14,364 bases of DNA. It comes from Patescibacteria group bacterium. GTDB taxonomy: Bacteria > Patescibacteriota > Patescibacteriia > 2-12-FULL-60-25. The position numbers and the translations under genes were made by a program. Numbering within the stretch: position 1 is the stretch's first letter; each line of letters opens with the position of its first letter. The notes under the pieces are model-generated. The model ran no database searches. It was not told the DNA's origin and saw only the letters and a program-made list of their open reading frames with translations. Shown here piece by piece: positions 1-5,982 of this stretch. The stretch spans positions 1 to 14,364 of the forward strand of contig JALNYW010000008.1 in assembly GCA_023229665.1 (NCBI GenBank), in the 5' to 3' direction.

Positions 1-541
1 GGGTAAATGCCGTCGCGAGCGAGGCAAATCGATTGGGCAGCTGTTCCCGCACGACGAGTGCAGGACCATAAATCGACGCCTGCGGAACTGGCCAAAAGTA
101 CGCCTTGCCCAGCGGCCAAGACGCTTCGTAGAATACGCTCGTGGGGAACGACGAGAGCGACTTCAGGGCAATTGACGAATAATCCTCCATCGACTGGAGA
201 ATCTCGAGCGGGTAGTCGATCTGATTTGGCTGACTCTGCGTCAACTGCCGCAGAAACGCCCGCTCGATCTTTTCCGGCCGGACAGAATTCACGCCCAGAT
301 TGAAGTCCCCACCGTCCCCGACAGTATAGAAAAGTGCCCCGGTCGAGGTGATCAAGTAAGTCTTCAGGACATAGACCAGCCAGCGCTTGCGCTCCCACCC
401 TTGCAGCATCCATTGCAACCGGGCCCAGCCGTCGTTGATTTCACCCTGAGTCGCGTTCTGCCCGATGCCAATTACCCCGGCGTCCTGCATCGCAGCCCGC
501 ACGAGGTCCCCGACGGTTGTTGTTTCTGGGTCCAGCTGCAC
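1..541 (-). CDS. P22 gp4-like tail accessory factor / head-tail adapter (partial, 3' end off the left edge)
   Basis: About 180 residues are visible and the frame is open to base 1, so the C-terminus is missing. The N-terminal part reads TTTVGDLVRAAMQDAGV, then WARLQWMLQGWERKRWLVY, GALFYTVGDGGDFNLG, EKIERAFLR, DYPLEILQSMEDYSSIALK, SFPTSVFYEASWPLGKAYF and WPVPQ. This series of short motifs is typical of the P22 gp4 family, which binds under the portal, closes the packaged head and joins it to the tail. The start chosen is GTG at 541-539, with GGAG eight bases upstream; the frame is open further upstream but no better start is seen. It begins six bases after the stop of the 175-residue gene, at the end of the head operon, where this protein is expected. 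Identification is from remembered family motifs, not a search. Confidence 0.85.
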   Translation of the reverse strand, partial: MQLDPETTTVGDLVRAAMQDAGVIGIGQNATQGEINDGWARLQWMLQGWERKRWLVYVLKTYLITSTGALFYTVGDGGDFNLGVNSVRPEKIERAFLRQLTQSQPNQIDYPLEILQSMEDYSSIALKSLSSFPTSVFYEASWPLGKAYFWPVPQASIYGPALVVREQLPNRFASLATAFT

Positions 542-546
542 GGGAT

Positions 547-1074
547 TTACTCCGCTTCCTTCGCCGTTGCCGTCGCCTTCAGCTTGGCAATGACCGCCGC
601 GCCGGTGGCCGGAGCATCGGGCGAATTCTTGATCGGCTCCGCGAGGGCACTCGCCTCTTCCGCCGCCGCCGCGTCGAGCGTGGCCTGCAGCTGCGCGATC
701 TGCTCCTGCACTGCCTGCCGATTGACCTTCGGAACTTCGACTGCGCGGCCTGCGGCTTTGTGTGCCTTCGCCGGATGCTTGTGCCAGCCCGCGGCAAGCG
801 CCTCGGCCAGTTCCTCTTCCGAGTGGACAGTCTTGGTCTTGAGACGCCGCTGCTCGCCCACCATCTTCGGGCCAAATGGTGTGGCCACAGCCTCGGCCGG
901 GACGGCAATGATCTCTTCCCCGCTCGGGTGGTAGAGAATCTGCGGGAAGTCTGCTTTCTTGAAGATCGAGAGCCCGCGGTGGTCTTTGGCTCCGCGATTT
1001 GCCGGGTTCTGTCGGAAGTCCCCTCGCTGGGACATCACGTCGTAGATAGTGAATCGGTTTCCGTTTTCAGCCAT
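547..1074 (-). CDS. Phage protein of unknown function, head module (175 aa)
   Basis: I cannot name its function. The N-terminal half looks like a small folded domain (NRFTIYDVMSQRGDF, then FPQILYHPSGEEIIAVPAEA and TPFGPKMVGEQRRL). It continues into an acidic segment with SEEELAEALAAGWHKHPA. The last 70 residues are Ala- and Glu-rich and probably helical (VNRQAVQEQIAQLQATLDAA). Proteins with the phrases YHPSGE and TPFGPKMVGEQ often lie next to the coat gene in P22-like podoviruses, as here, so a virion or assembly role is likely but inferred. The start is ATG at 1074 with GGAG eight bases upstream. It overlaps the preceding gene by 8 bases and is followed directly by the gp4-like gene. Confidence 0.8.
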   Translation of the reverse strand: MAENGNRFTIYDVMSQRGDFRQNPANRGAKDHRGLSIFKKADFPQILYHPSGEEIIAVPAEAVATPFGPKMVGEQRRLKTKTVHSEEELAEALAAGWHKHPAKAHKAAGRAVEVPKVNRQAVQEQIAQLQATLDAAAAEEASALAEPIKNSPDAPATGAAVIAKLKATATAKEAE

Positions 1075-1420
1075 TTTTCTTCTCCAGGGTTTTGGTAGTC
1101 CGATGGGCTACCTTCTTGATTACGGCCCTGCTCGGTGCCGCAGGTGATTTGGGGAGAGACGAATTCGCGACCGGAAGGGAGGGTGCGGCGTGCGATTCAG
1201 TCTCTCCCCCGGCGGGGAGGGTAGACCCGCCGTTTGGATTGTTCTCCGATTCGGCCACGTTCGCCGAAGTCCCCTCGGCCAGATGGAAGTGGTGTCCCAA
1301 CCGGCCGAGGGTTTGCAGTCCGTCCCGGAGCGTACGGACAGCTTGATTGATCCGCTCTTGCGCTTCCATGTCGCCAAGGTGACTTTTCATCAGACGTTCT
1401 TTGAACTCATTCCAGTTCAT
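1067..1420 (-). CDS. Small hypothetical phage protein downstream of the coat gene (117 aa)
   Basis: I do not recognise the family. The first 45 residues are charged and probably helical (MNWNEFKERLMKSHLGDMEA, then INQAVRTLRDGLQTLGRLGHH). The middle is a low-complexity linker rich in Asn, Ser, Pro and Gly. The last 20 residues are strongly basic (VIKKVAHRTTKTLEKKNG). There is no signal peptide or membrane segment. The ribosome site is AAAGGA about seven bases before the ATG at 1420. It lies 38 bases after the coat protein stop, and its own stop overlaps the next gene by 8 bases. An antisense ORF of similar length exists here but lacks the ribosome site and the operon context. Confidence 0.75.
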   Translation of the reverse strand: MNWNEFKERLMKSHLGDMEAQERINQAVRTLRDGLQTLGRLGHHFHLAEGTSANVAESENNPNGGSTLPAGGETESHAAPSLPVANSSLPKSPAAPSRAVIKKVAHRTTKTLEKKNG

Positions 1421-1443
1421 CGATCTTTCCTTTCCAAATCACC

Positions 1444-1457
1444 CGGGCGAATGCCCG
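1444..1457 (-). other. Hairpin just after the coat protein stop codon
   Basis: On the minus strand CGGGC-ATTC-GCCCG is a perfect five-base-pair GC stem with a four-base loop, starting one base after the TAA of the coat gene. The bases after it are GGTGATTT, which is not a real U-tract, so it is more likely an mRNA-protecting, processing or partial attenuation element than a strong intrinsic terminator. The stem is identical to the one in the hairpin at 2834-2846. Confidence 0.5.
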
Positions 1458-1458
1458 A

Positions 1459-2688
1459 TTAGCCATAGACGATGTCAGCGACCACAACAGCCCATTCCGG
1501 ACGAATCCACAGATACCCGTAGAGGACGTCCAAGCGTGTGATCAGCTGATCTGTCCCGATGAAATAGTCGGTCACCATTCTCATCGACACACCATCAAAC
1601 GACTCTCTCGCCGCTTCATGGACGTTCTTCGGCATCTCCAGATCAGCCGTCGCCAGCGTGACCGCCTCCGGAGCGTAGCCGAAGTTCTTCGTGTACTGCG
1701 TGCTCGCGGCCAGCGTGTTCGCCGGGTTCACACCTGCACCATTTGCCGGACTCGCGTCCACCGTCTGGTACTGCACCGGCTGCCCACCAACCGCCGGCAC
1801 GATGGCCGGATAGATCGGGATTTCCGTCGCACCAGCGGCGACATCTGCCGTCACCGCGAACTGCCGTAGGCGCCCGAGAGTCTGCTTGGTGATGCGGTTG
1901 ACCTGGAAGACTCCGTCGATCGCGATGATGTCGCCCTGATTGAGAGTCCCCGCGAGGGCGGCGACAGTCAGTGTGAGCCCCGTCTGGTTCGCCCCATCGA
2001 CAGTCGCACTGGCCTGGGCCAGCGTGCCGTTCGTGTGGGCGATGGTCGTCTGGTCTTCCATCCAGACAAACCCGAGTGCATCGTACATCTTGCCGGTCAC
2101 GTACTGGCGGGAGATCTCCGCGGCCGGATTCAACAGACCGGACAGCGTCGCCACGACGGACGCCTGGGTGTCCGGCGAGTTGACGACTTTTCGGTTCCCG
2201 ACCGGAGCGGAGTTATTCGACAGGTTCGCCCCGGCGCGCAAGTACGTCGAAGCAATCGGGCTCAGGATGTTGTTCCCCGCATCCTGATTTGCGACGAAGT
2301 TACAAATTCCGCCTTCGCTGCCGGACATGATATCGACAGCGACCGCACCGGCCAGATTGTTCACCATCGGTGCCAAGACGCGCCGGGCGTAGTCATCCAA
2401 CGACAGCGTACGATCTGCGGTCGAATATCCAACATCGACATGTTTCTGCGTCGCCAGCACAAGCGTGGTCGACTGTTCCGCCGTGTCCTGCACAGACAGC
2501 GCTGGCCCGGTCGTCACGGTGAAGTCATTCGGCAGACGGATTCGGAGAGACGAACCGATCTTCGCTCCCTGCACGGCGAACGAGTCGTCGTACTGCATAT
2601 CCACATTCTGCAGAAATGCATTGGAGTTCTTCCAGAGACGAACCGCCTCTCGCGTGATCATGTCGATTGTGAGTAGTGCATTGGCCAC
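1459..2688 (-). CDS. Major capsid (coat) protein, P22 gene 5-like
   Basis: Forms the icosahedral shell around the scaffold. The start is GTG at 2688: AAGGAGG sits five bases upstream (2694-2700), and translation from it gives MANALLTIDMITREAVRLW, which matches the usual start of P22-like coat proteins. A TTG at 2706 would place the ribosome site inside the gene, so I reject it. The product is 409 residues, close to the 430 of P22 coat. Diagnostic C-terminal motifs are YTKNFGYAPEAVTLATADLE, RESFDGVSMRMVTDYFI and TRLDVLYGYLWIRPEWAVV, all typical of the P22 coat family with its HK97 fold. The middle (about residues 200-330) is rich in Ala, Thr and Gly and may hold an inserted domain. A structured 162-base leader precedes it and a small hairpin follows it, which fits separate control of a gene needed in large amounts. 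Confidence 0.95.
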   Translation of the reverse strand: MANALLTIDMITREAVRLWKNSNAFLQNVDMQYDDSFAVQGAKIGSSLRIRLPNDFTVTTGPALSVQDTAEQSTTLVLATQKHVDVGYSTADRTLSLDDYARRVLAPMVNNLAGAVAVDIMSGSEGGICNFVANQDAGNNILSPIASTYLRAGANLSNNSAPVGNRKVVNSPDTQASVVATLSGLLNPAAEISRQYVTGKMYDALGFVWMEDQTTIAHTNGTLAQASATVDGANQTGLTLTVAALAGTLNQGDIIAIDGVFQVNRITKQTLGRLRQFAVTADVAAGATEIPIYPAIVPAVGGQPVQYQTVDASPANGAGVNPANTLAASTQYTKNFGYAPEAVTLATADLEMPKNVHEAARESFDGVSMRMVTDYFIGTDQLITRLDVLYGYLWIRPEWAVVVADIVYG

Positions 2689-2850
2689 TTCGGCCTCCTT
2701 TGGCAAGCGGGGCCTTTTCCCCTGTGGTGAGTGCAGGGCGGCACTCTGCGAATTGCCCCTGTCATTCCATTCGCCAATGGCAGGCCGGAAGTGGCCCGAC
2801 GAGATCGATTTACGGCTCGATCAGGAGAGCCGACGGGCATAGCCCGCGAT
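2689..2850 (-). promoter_or_regulatory. Hairpin-rich leader in front of the coat gene
   Basis: This is the longest gap between genes in the window. On the minus strand it holds five short inverted repeats in series: CGGGC-TAT-GCCCG at 2834-2846; GATCGA/TCGATC with an 8-base loop at 2803-2822; CCATT-GGCG-AATGG at 2767-2780; GAGTGC/GCACTC with a 6-base loop at 2729-2746; and GGGG/CCCC with a 6-base loop at 2709-2722. The last ends eight bases before the AAAGGAGG ribosome site (2694-2701). No convincing -35/-10 pair and no hairpin with a long U-tract is visible. A structured 5' untranslated region, a processing site or a weak terminator/promoter junction is plausible; the function is inferred. 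Confidence 0.5.
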
Positions 2851-3066
2851 TTATTCTCCTTGCGCTCGAAGGCGCTCGATTAGCGGACCAAGGTCCTCGA
2901 CCCGAGACGGAACAAACCCAATCGCCGCTCGAGTTCCACGGAGCACGATGGCGGCCAAGTCGGCGCTCCGGCGTAACTCCACATCTTCTGGAACTGCCGG
3001 ACCGTCTGTCCAAACCGGAAGGGTCATCGCTCGTACATACGGGTCGAGCACACGCGCCGTGCTCAT
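2851..3066 (-). CDS. Small hypothetical protein between scaffold and coat genes (71 aa)
   Basis: I do not recognise this protein. The ATG at 3066 overlaps the scaffold stop as ATGA, so it is almost certainly translated by coupling. The sequence is compact and mixed in character: DPYVRAMTLPVWTDGP, ELRRSADLAAIVLRGTRAAI, then VEDLGPLIERLRAQGE, suggesting a small alpha/beta fold with a C-terminal helix. There are no Cys, signal peptide or membrane segments. Its place between scaffold and coat suggests a capsid-related role (minor head, decoration or assembly factor), but nothing in the sequence proves this. A longer ORF in another frame (2810-3094) covers the same bases but lacks the coupled start. 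Confidence 0.75.
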   Translation of the reverse strand: MSTARVLDPYVRAMTLPVWTDGPAVPEDVELRRSADLAAIVLRGTRAAIGFVPSRVEDLGPLIERLRAQGE

Positions 3067-3905
3067 CGCGCGCTCCGCTTCGCAACTTGCTCATTCCGCC
3101 GAGCCATCCATTCGGAGGTAGACAGCTTGCTCGCTTGGTCGGGATTTGCTGGATCGAGAATGGTCTCGTTTCCGCTTGGTGTTATCGGACGAATTGGCTT
3201 CGGTGCGCCGGAAATCTCGTTCTTGTTCGCCGCGCCCGTGGCTGCCGGGAGCGCAAACCGCCGGGTCAGCTCGGCCGCCATTTCTAACGGGTCAAGTTCC
3301 ATCACCGTCTCCGCCTCGTCCAGATTTCGACCCAGTTCGAAAATCACATCTTCTGCATGGCCGGTGGCCAGCGCTGCAGTGATGAACGCGTTGTACCGGC
3401 CGAGTGCGTCGCGGTCACTATCGTCCGGGACGAACTGGGAGACCAGCGAGCGAATTGACGAGTTGAACTCGTCCTTCCCATACTTCGCCCGGCCAGATGC
3501 CGCCGCAGCGTTGGACTTCTCATTGAATCTCGTCGCAGCGACCTGGGCAGCAGCCGCAGCGGCCACTCGACCGTTGAAATCGGCTGTCGGGTCGAGGGGC
3601 CCGGCTTTCGCCGCAGGAGCGGGCGTAGCGCTTGCCTTGCCCTTCTGCTGCTCTTCCCGCAACTGCGCGGTGAGCCGGGCAATTCGCCGGTCGCGCCAAT
3701 CGGAGGTCTTTTCGGCGGGAGCAGGGGCCGGAGCCGGAGCCGGAGCAGGTTCCGCTGGCGCTGGATTTTCCACTGCCGGAGCAAGAGCAGGAGCAGCTGC
3801 GACCGCTGGTGCTGCAGGCGTTGGGGCAATTTCACTCGGAACTGCTGGCGTCGCCGGACTTGCCGGAGCGTCTGCCGCTGCCCAATTGATCTGAATTCTC
3901 TTCAT
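3063..3905 (-). CDS. Scaffolding-like head assembly protein (280 aa)
   Basis: Probably the internal scaffold that guides coat assembly and leaves the head before packaging. The first 66 residues are almost all Ala and Pro, with an AP-repeat tract near residues 52-64. A charged helix follows (SDWRDRRIARLTAQLREEQQ, residues 68-87), which is common in scaffolds of podoviruses. Next come an Ala-rich helical region (residues 108-140) and a conserved-looking central part (YGKDEFNSSIRSLVSQFVPD, then ALGRYNAFITAALATGHAED and IFELGRNLDEAETVMELDPL). The C-terminus is polar and basic (STSEWMARRNEQVAKRSAR), as expected for a coat-binding helix-turn-helix. It lies between portal and coat genes, as in P22. 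The start is ATG at 3905, 23 bases after the preceding stop, with a purine-rich but not textbook ribosome site. Confidence 0.85.
   Translation of the reverse strand: MKRIQINWAAADAPASPATPAVPSEIAPTPAAPAVAAAPALAPAVENPAPAEPAPAPAPAPAPAEKTSDWRDRRIARLTAQLREEQQKGKASATPAPAAKAGPLDPTADFNGRVAAAAAAQVAATRFNEKSNAAAASGRAKYGKDEFNSSIRSLVSQFVPDDSDRDALGRYNAFITAALATGHAEDVIFELGRNLDEAETVMELDPLEMAAELTRRFALPAATGAANKNEISGAPKPIRPITPSGNETILDPANPDQASKLSTSEWMARRNEQVAKRSAR
3727..3744 (-). repeat. GCCGGA hexanucleotide repeat coding an Ala-Pro tract
   Basis: Three exact tandem copies of GCCGGA (plus-strand reading), with degenerate copies on both sides, encode alternating Ala and Pro in the scaffold N-terminus. Such tracts change length easily by slippage in whole codons. 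Confidence 0.7.
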
Positions 3906-3928
3906 CTCTTCGTTTCCCTTCGTTTGCG

Positions 3929-4249
3929 CTAATTGTACGCAGTCTTCGTCCGACCCGCGCGCAACGTCGCATCCAATACAAGCGCCTCGTGGATTTGATC
4001 TTTCAAGTCAGAATCGTACGGCATGGCCAACATCCCGGCAAGGGTGTGCCGTGCGGCGGCGATGAATTTGTGCTGATTCCGTTTGACCCACAAGTTCTCC
4101 AGCCGTTGCGGGGACGAGATATTCGGGTGGGATTTCTTCCAGATGGTGTACCAGTCATTCCGCCGCATGAGTTCATCATAGACATTGTGCGCCATCTCGG
4201 TCGCTAACTGCGCGACCCGCCAATGCGCGTGCATTACTTTCCGTGACAT
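3929..4249 (-). CDS. Conserved-looking small phage protein of unknown function (106 aa)
   Basis: Function unknown. The sequence is mostly helical and basic: MSRKVMHAHWRVAQLATEMA, then VYDELMRRNDWYTIWKKSHP, WVKRNQHKFIAAARHTLAGM and LKDQIHEALVLDATLRAGR. Similar proteins, with HWxVAQ near the N-terminus and AARxTLAGML later, occur between portal and scaffold genes in P22-like podoviruses as I remember them, so this is probably a head-morphogenesis or packaged protein. The ATG at 4249 lies one base after the stop of the preceding gene. A TTG at 4264 would add five residues. No metal-binding, membrane or secretion motif is seen. Confidence 0.8.
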   Translation of the reverse strand: MSRKVMHAHWRVAQLATEMAHNVYDELMRRNDWYTIWKKSHPNISSPQRLENLWVKRNQHKFIAAARHTLAGMLAMPYDSDLKDQIHEALVLDATLRAGRTKTAYN

Positions 4250-4250
4250 T

Positions 4251-5387
4251 TCATTGCTCTTCAAATCCGGTGAGAAGCTCGTTCAGTCGGTACTGTGCAT
4301 TCGCCGGAACATCCATCGTCCCGAGCGGGTTTTTCAGTTCCAAATCGCGTGGGGTGAAGCCGCGCTGAAGCAGACGAAGCCGATTCTGGACATTCCGCGC
4401 CTCGGTCTCGCCGATTGTCCGGCGATATCCCATTGATCGCGGGTCGGTCTCGAACTCCATCATCGCTTTCAGAAAGTCATCGTCGCTCAGCTGCGCCGGA
4501 GTGGATTTGTTGAAAAACTCTTCCATCTGCCCGATGAAATTCTGCGAGACCGCCCCCGGATTCGCCCCCGGCTCGAAATCTTCAATCGACTGGATTCCAT
4601 GTTGAATCTCATGCAGTCCGGTGGACAGCGGCCCGCTTCCCGGATCGCCATACTCTGCCGCGGGTTTCAGCGCCAATCGATTGGTCTCTTCATTGTACGA
4701 CCCGCGATAGAGTGGATTGTTTTCCCGGCCTACTTGCACCTTGCGCAATTCCGGGTAAATTTTGAAAAGTTCTGAGTGATCGATGACTTGGTCGAGAGTC
4801 GGCATTTTTGGACCCGGTCCCATTCGACCGAATTTTTCCGTCGCTTCCGATTGAACTTGCCCTGCCCATTTATAATCCCCCTTCATTGCTTCTTTCATAA
4901 GCGCGTTGTTGTAGTCTTCCAGTGTCAAGCCTCTTGCTGAATTAGCCGGTTTGACTTCGATTCCTTTTTCTTTCAGTTTGCCTGCAAGGAATTTGGCTTT
5001 CCCTGCGGCGTAATCGTTGAATGGCTGCCAAATCTTCGCCTGGTCTGTTACGTCCATAAACTTGTCAAAGTTAAACTTTGCCCCGGTGTCTGGAATCTCC
5101 ATCCGCCAACCCTTGTCAATCGGATGTTGAAACCACCCGGTTTCATTCCAGACCTCATCCGACGATTTGCCCGTCGCGGTCAGGTCCTGGGCTTTCAGCC
5201 AGTTCGCGAAAGACCCTTTCTTCCCAAGTCCCATCGCACCAGACGCCAGTGCATTTGCCTCTCCGCCTTCTTTCAGCATTTTCTCCAGTCGGAGAATTCC
5301 CTTCAGCCCACCAAAAACAGCGACGTCAGTCCGGTCGTTCTTTTTCGGCTTTTTTCCGCTCGACTCGAGAAGTTCATTTTTTGCCAC
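4251..5387 (-). CDS. HEIQH zincin-like protein resembling a 'large polyvalent protein' associated domain (378 aa)
   Basis: The core motif is GLHEIQHGIQSIEDFEPG, with HEIQH at residues 259-263: an HExxH zinc site with E260 as candidate catalytic base. A second motif, IGETEARNVQNRL, supplies E327 as a candidate third ligand. Earlier landmarks are ETGWFQHPIDKGWRMEIPD (residues 82-100) and LDQVIDHSELFKIYPELRKV (198-217). This order resembles the LPD23-type domain described in very large phage and plasmid polyvalent proteins, but here it is a separate gene. The start is GTG at 5387: GGAG lies seven bases upstream, and it overlaps the lysozyme stop by 14 bases. The longer open frame up to 5537 is only a shadow of the lysozyme. 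The N-terminus is Lys-rich without a signal peptide. It sits between lysozyme and scaffold genes, so it may be packaged and ejected; substrate unknown. The DNA is visibly more AT-rich than its neighbours. Confidence 0.75.
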   Translation of the reverse strand: MAKNELLESSGKKPKKNDRTDVAVFGGLKGILRLEKMLKEGGEANALASGAMGLGKKGSFANWLKAQDLTATGKSSDEVWNETGWFQHPIDKGWRMEIPDTGAKFNFDKFMDVTDQAKIWQPFNDYAAGKAKFLAGKLKEKGIEVKPANSARGLTLEDYNNALMKEAMKGDYKWAGQVQSEATEKFGRMGPGPKMPTLDQVIDHSELFKIYPELRKVQVGRENNPLYRGSYNEETNRLALKPAAEYGDPGSGPLSTGLHEIQHGIQSIEDFEPGANPGAVSQNFIGQMEEFFNKSTPAQLSDDDFLKAMMEFETDPRSMGYRRTIGETEARNVQNRLRLLQRGFTPRDLELKNPLGTMDVPANAQYRLNELLTGFEEQ

Positions 5388-5982
5388 TTTGACTCTCCAG
5401 CACAGCAAATGGATCGTAGTCGACGGGGACAAATTCGTAGTTCTTGTGAAAGGCTTGCAAGAACTGAGGGAGGTCAGACGGGGCCATGCTGCTTCCAGCG
5501 CTTCCAGCGGGGACAGGGGCTGAAGATTGCGGAGCATTTTGAGTTGCTTGCGGGCGTGTCCCGCCTTCCCCGTCCAGTGATGGCCAGACGGGCTTCAGTA
5601 CATCCCAATCAACCTGTCCGCTCGCCGCGTCTTCCAGTAGCTCTCTTCCCGTTCCCTTCCGATAAGTCTCGCTCGCTAAATGCCACGCCGCTGCGTCCTG
5701 ACTTGCGGGACCAAAGTCTTTCAGATTAAGCGCATTTTTCTCGCTCTCCCAAGTCGGGGTGAGAAATTGATATCGCCCGGCGGCACTGGTATAAGTCCCA
5801 TCGCCCAGATCATGCCTGACGTTCGGGTGCTGATCTCCGGAGAATAATTCCCCTCCATACAGCACGTTGTACCCCTCCCCAGGCGCGTCTGTCGTCTCGC
5901 CCGATGCAATCTCGTCAAGAACTTGCTGCCGCAACAGCGCGTTCTTCGCCTCGCTAGTCGGCAAATACTTCTCCCTGCTCAT
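5374..5982 (-). CDS. GH104-family (lambda R-like) lysozyme / lytic transglycosylase, probably virion-associated
   Basis: Cuts peptidoglycan glycan strands. The fold markers of the lambda endolysin family are clear: the candidate catalytic Glu29 in IASGETTD, then GYNVLYGGELF (38-48), a His-Pro (52-53), SAAGRYQFLTPTW (66-78), LNLKDFGPASQDAAAW (85-100) and the terminal VWPSLDG (132-138). Residues 140-202 are an extra tail rich in Pro, Ala and Ser, ending in an acidic, aromatic segment (NYEFVPVDYDPF), absent from lambda R and possibly a virion-docking part. The ATG at 5982 overlaps the portal stop as ATGA, and GGAG lies eight bases upstream. Because it sits directly after the portal and not with the lysis genes, it more likely helps DNA entry through the cell wall; the M15 enzyme at 13304-13924 is the better candidate for the lysis endolysin. 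Confidence 0.88.
   Translation of the reverse strand: MSREKYLPTSEAKNALLRQQVLDEIASGETTDAPGEGYNVLYGGELFSGDQHPNVRHDLGDGTYTSAAGRYQFLTPTWESEKNALNLKDFGPASQDAAAWHLASETYRKGTGRELLEDAASGQVDWDVLKPVWPSLDGEGGTRPQATQNAPQSSAPVPAGSAGSSMAPSDLPQFLQAFHKNYEFVPVDYDPFAVLESQSGKK

Noticed and set aside
2689..2706. TTG-initiated extension of the coat protein
   Set aside because: It would place the AAGGAGG ribosome site inside the coding region; GTG 2688 is ideally spaced and gives the family N-terminus.
3127..3894. Plus-strand ORF of 255 codons opposite the scaffold
   Set aside because: It mirrors the Ala/Pro repeats of the real gene (Ala/Gly-rich product) and has no ribosome site or operon context.
5388..5537. N-terminal extension of the HEIQH protein to 5537
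   Set aside because: It overlaps the lysozyme in another frame, has shadow-like composition and lacks a ribosome site; GTG 5387 has GGAG at a good distance.
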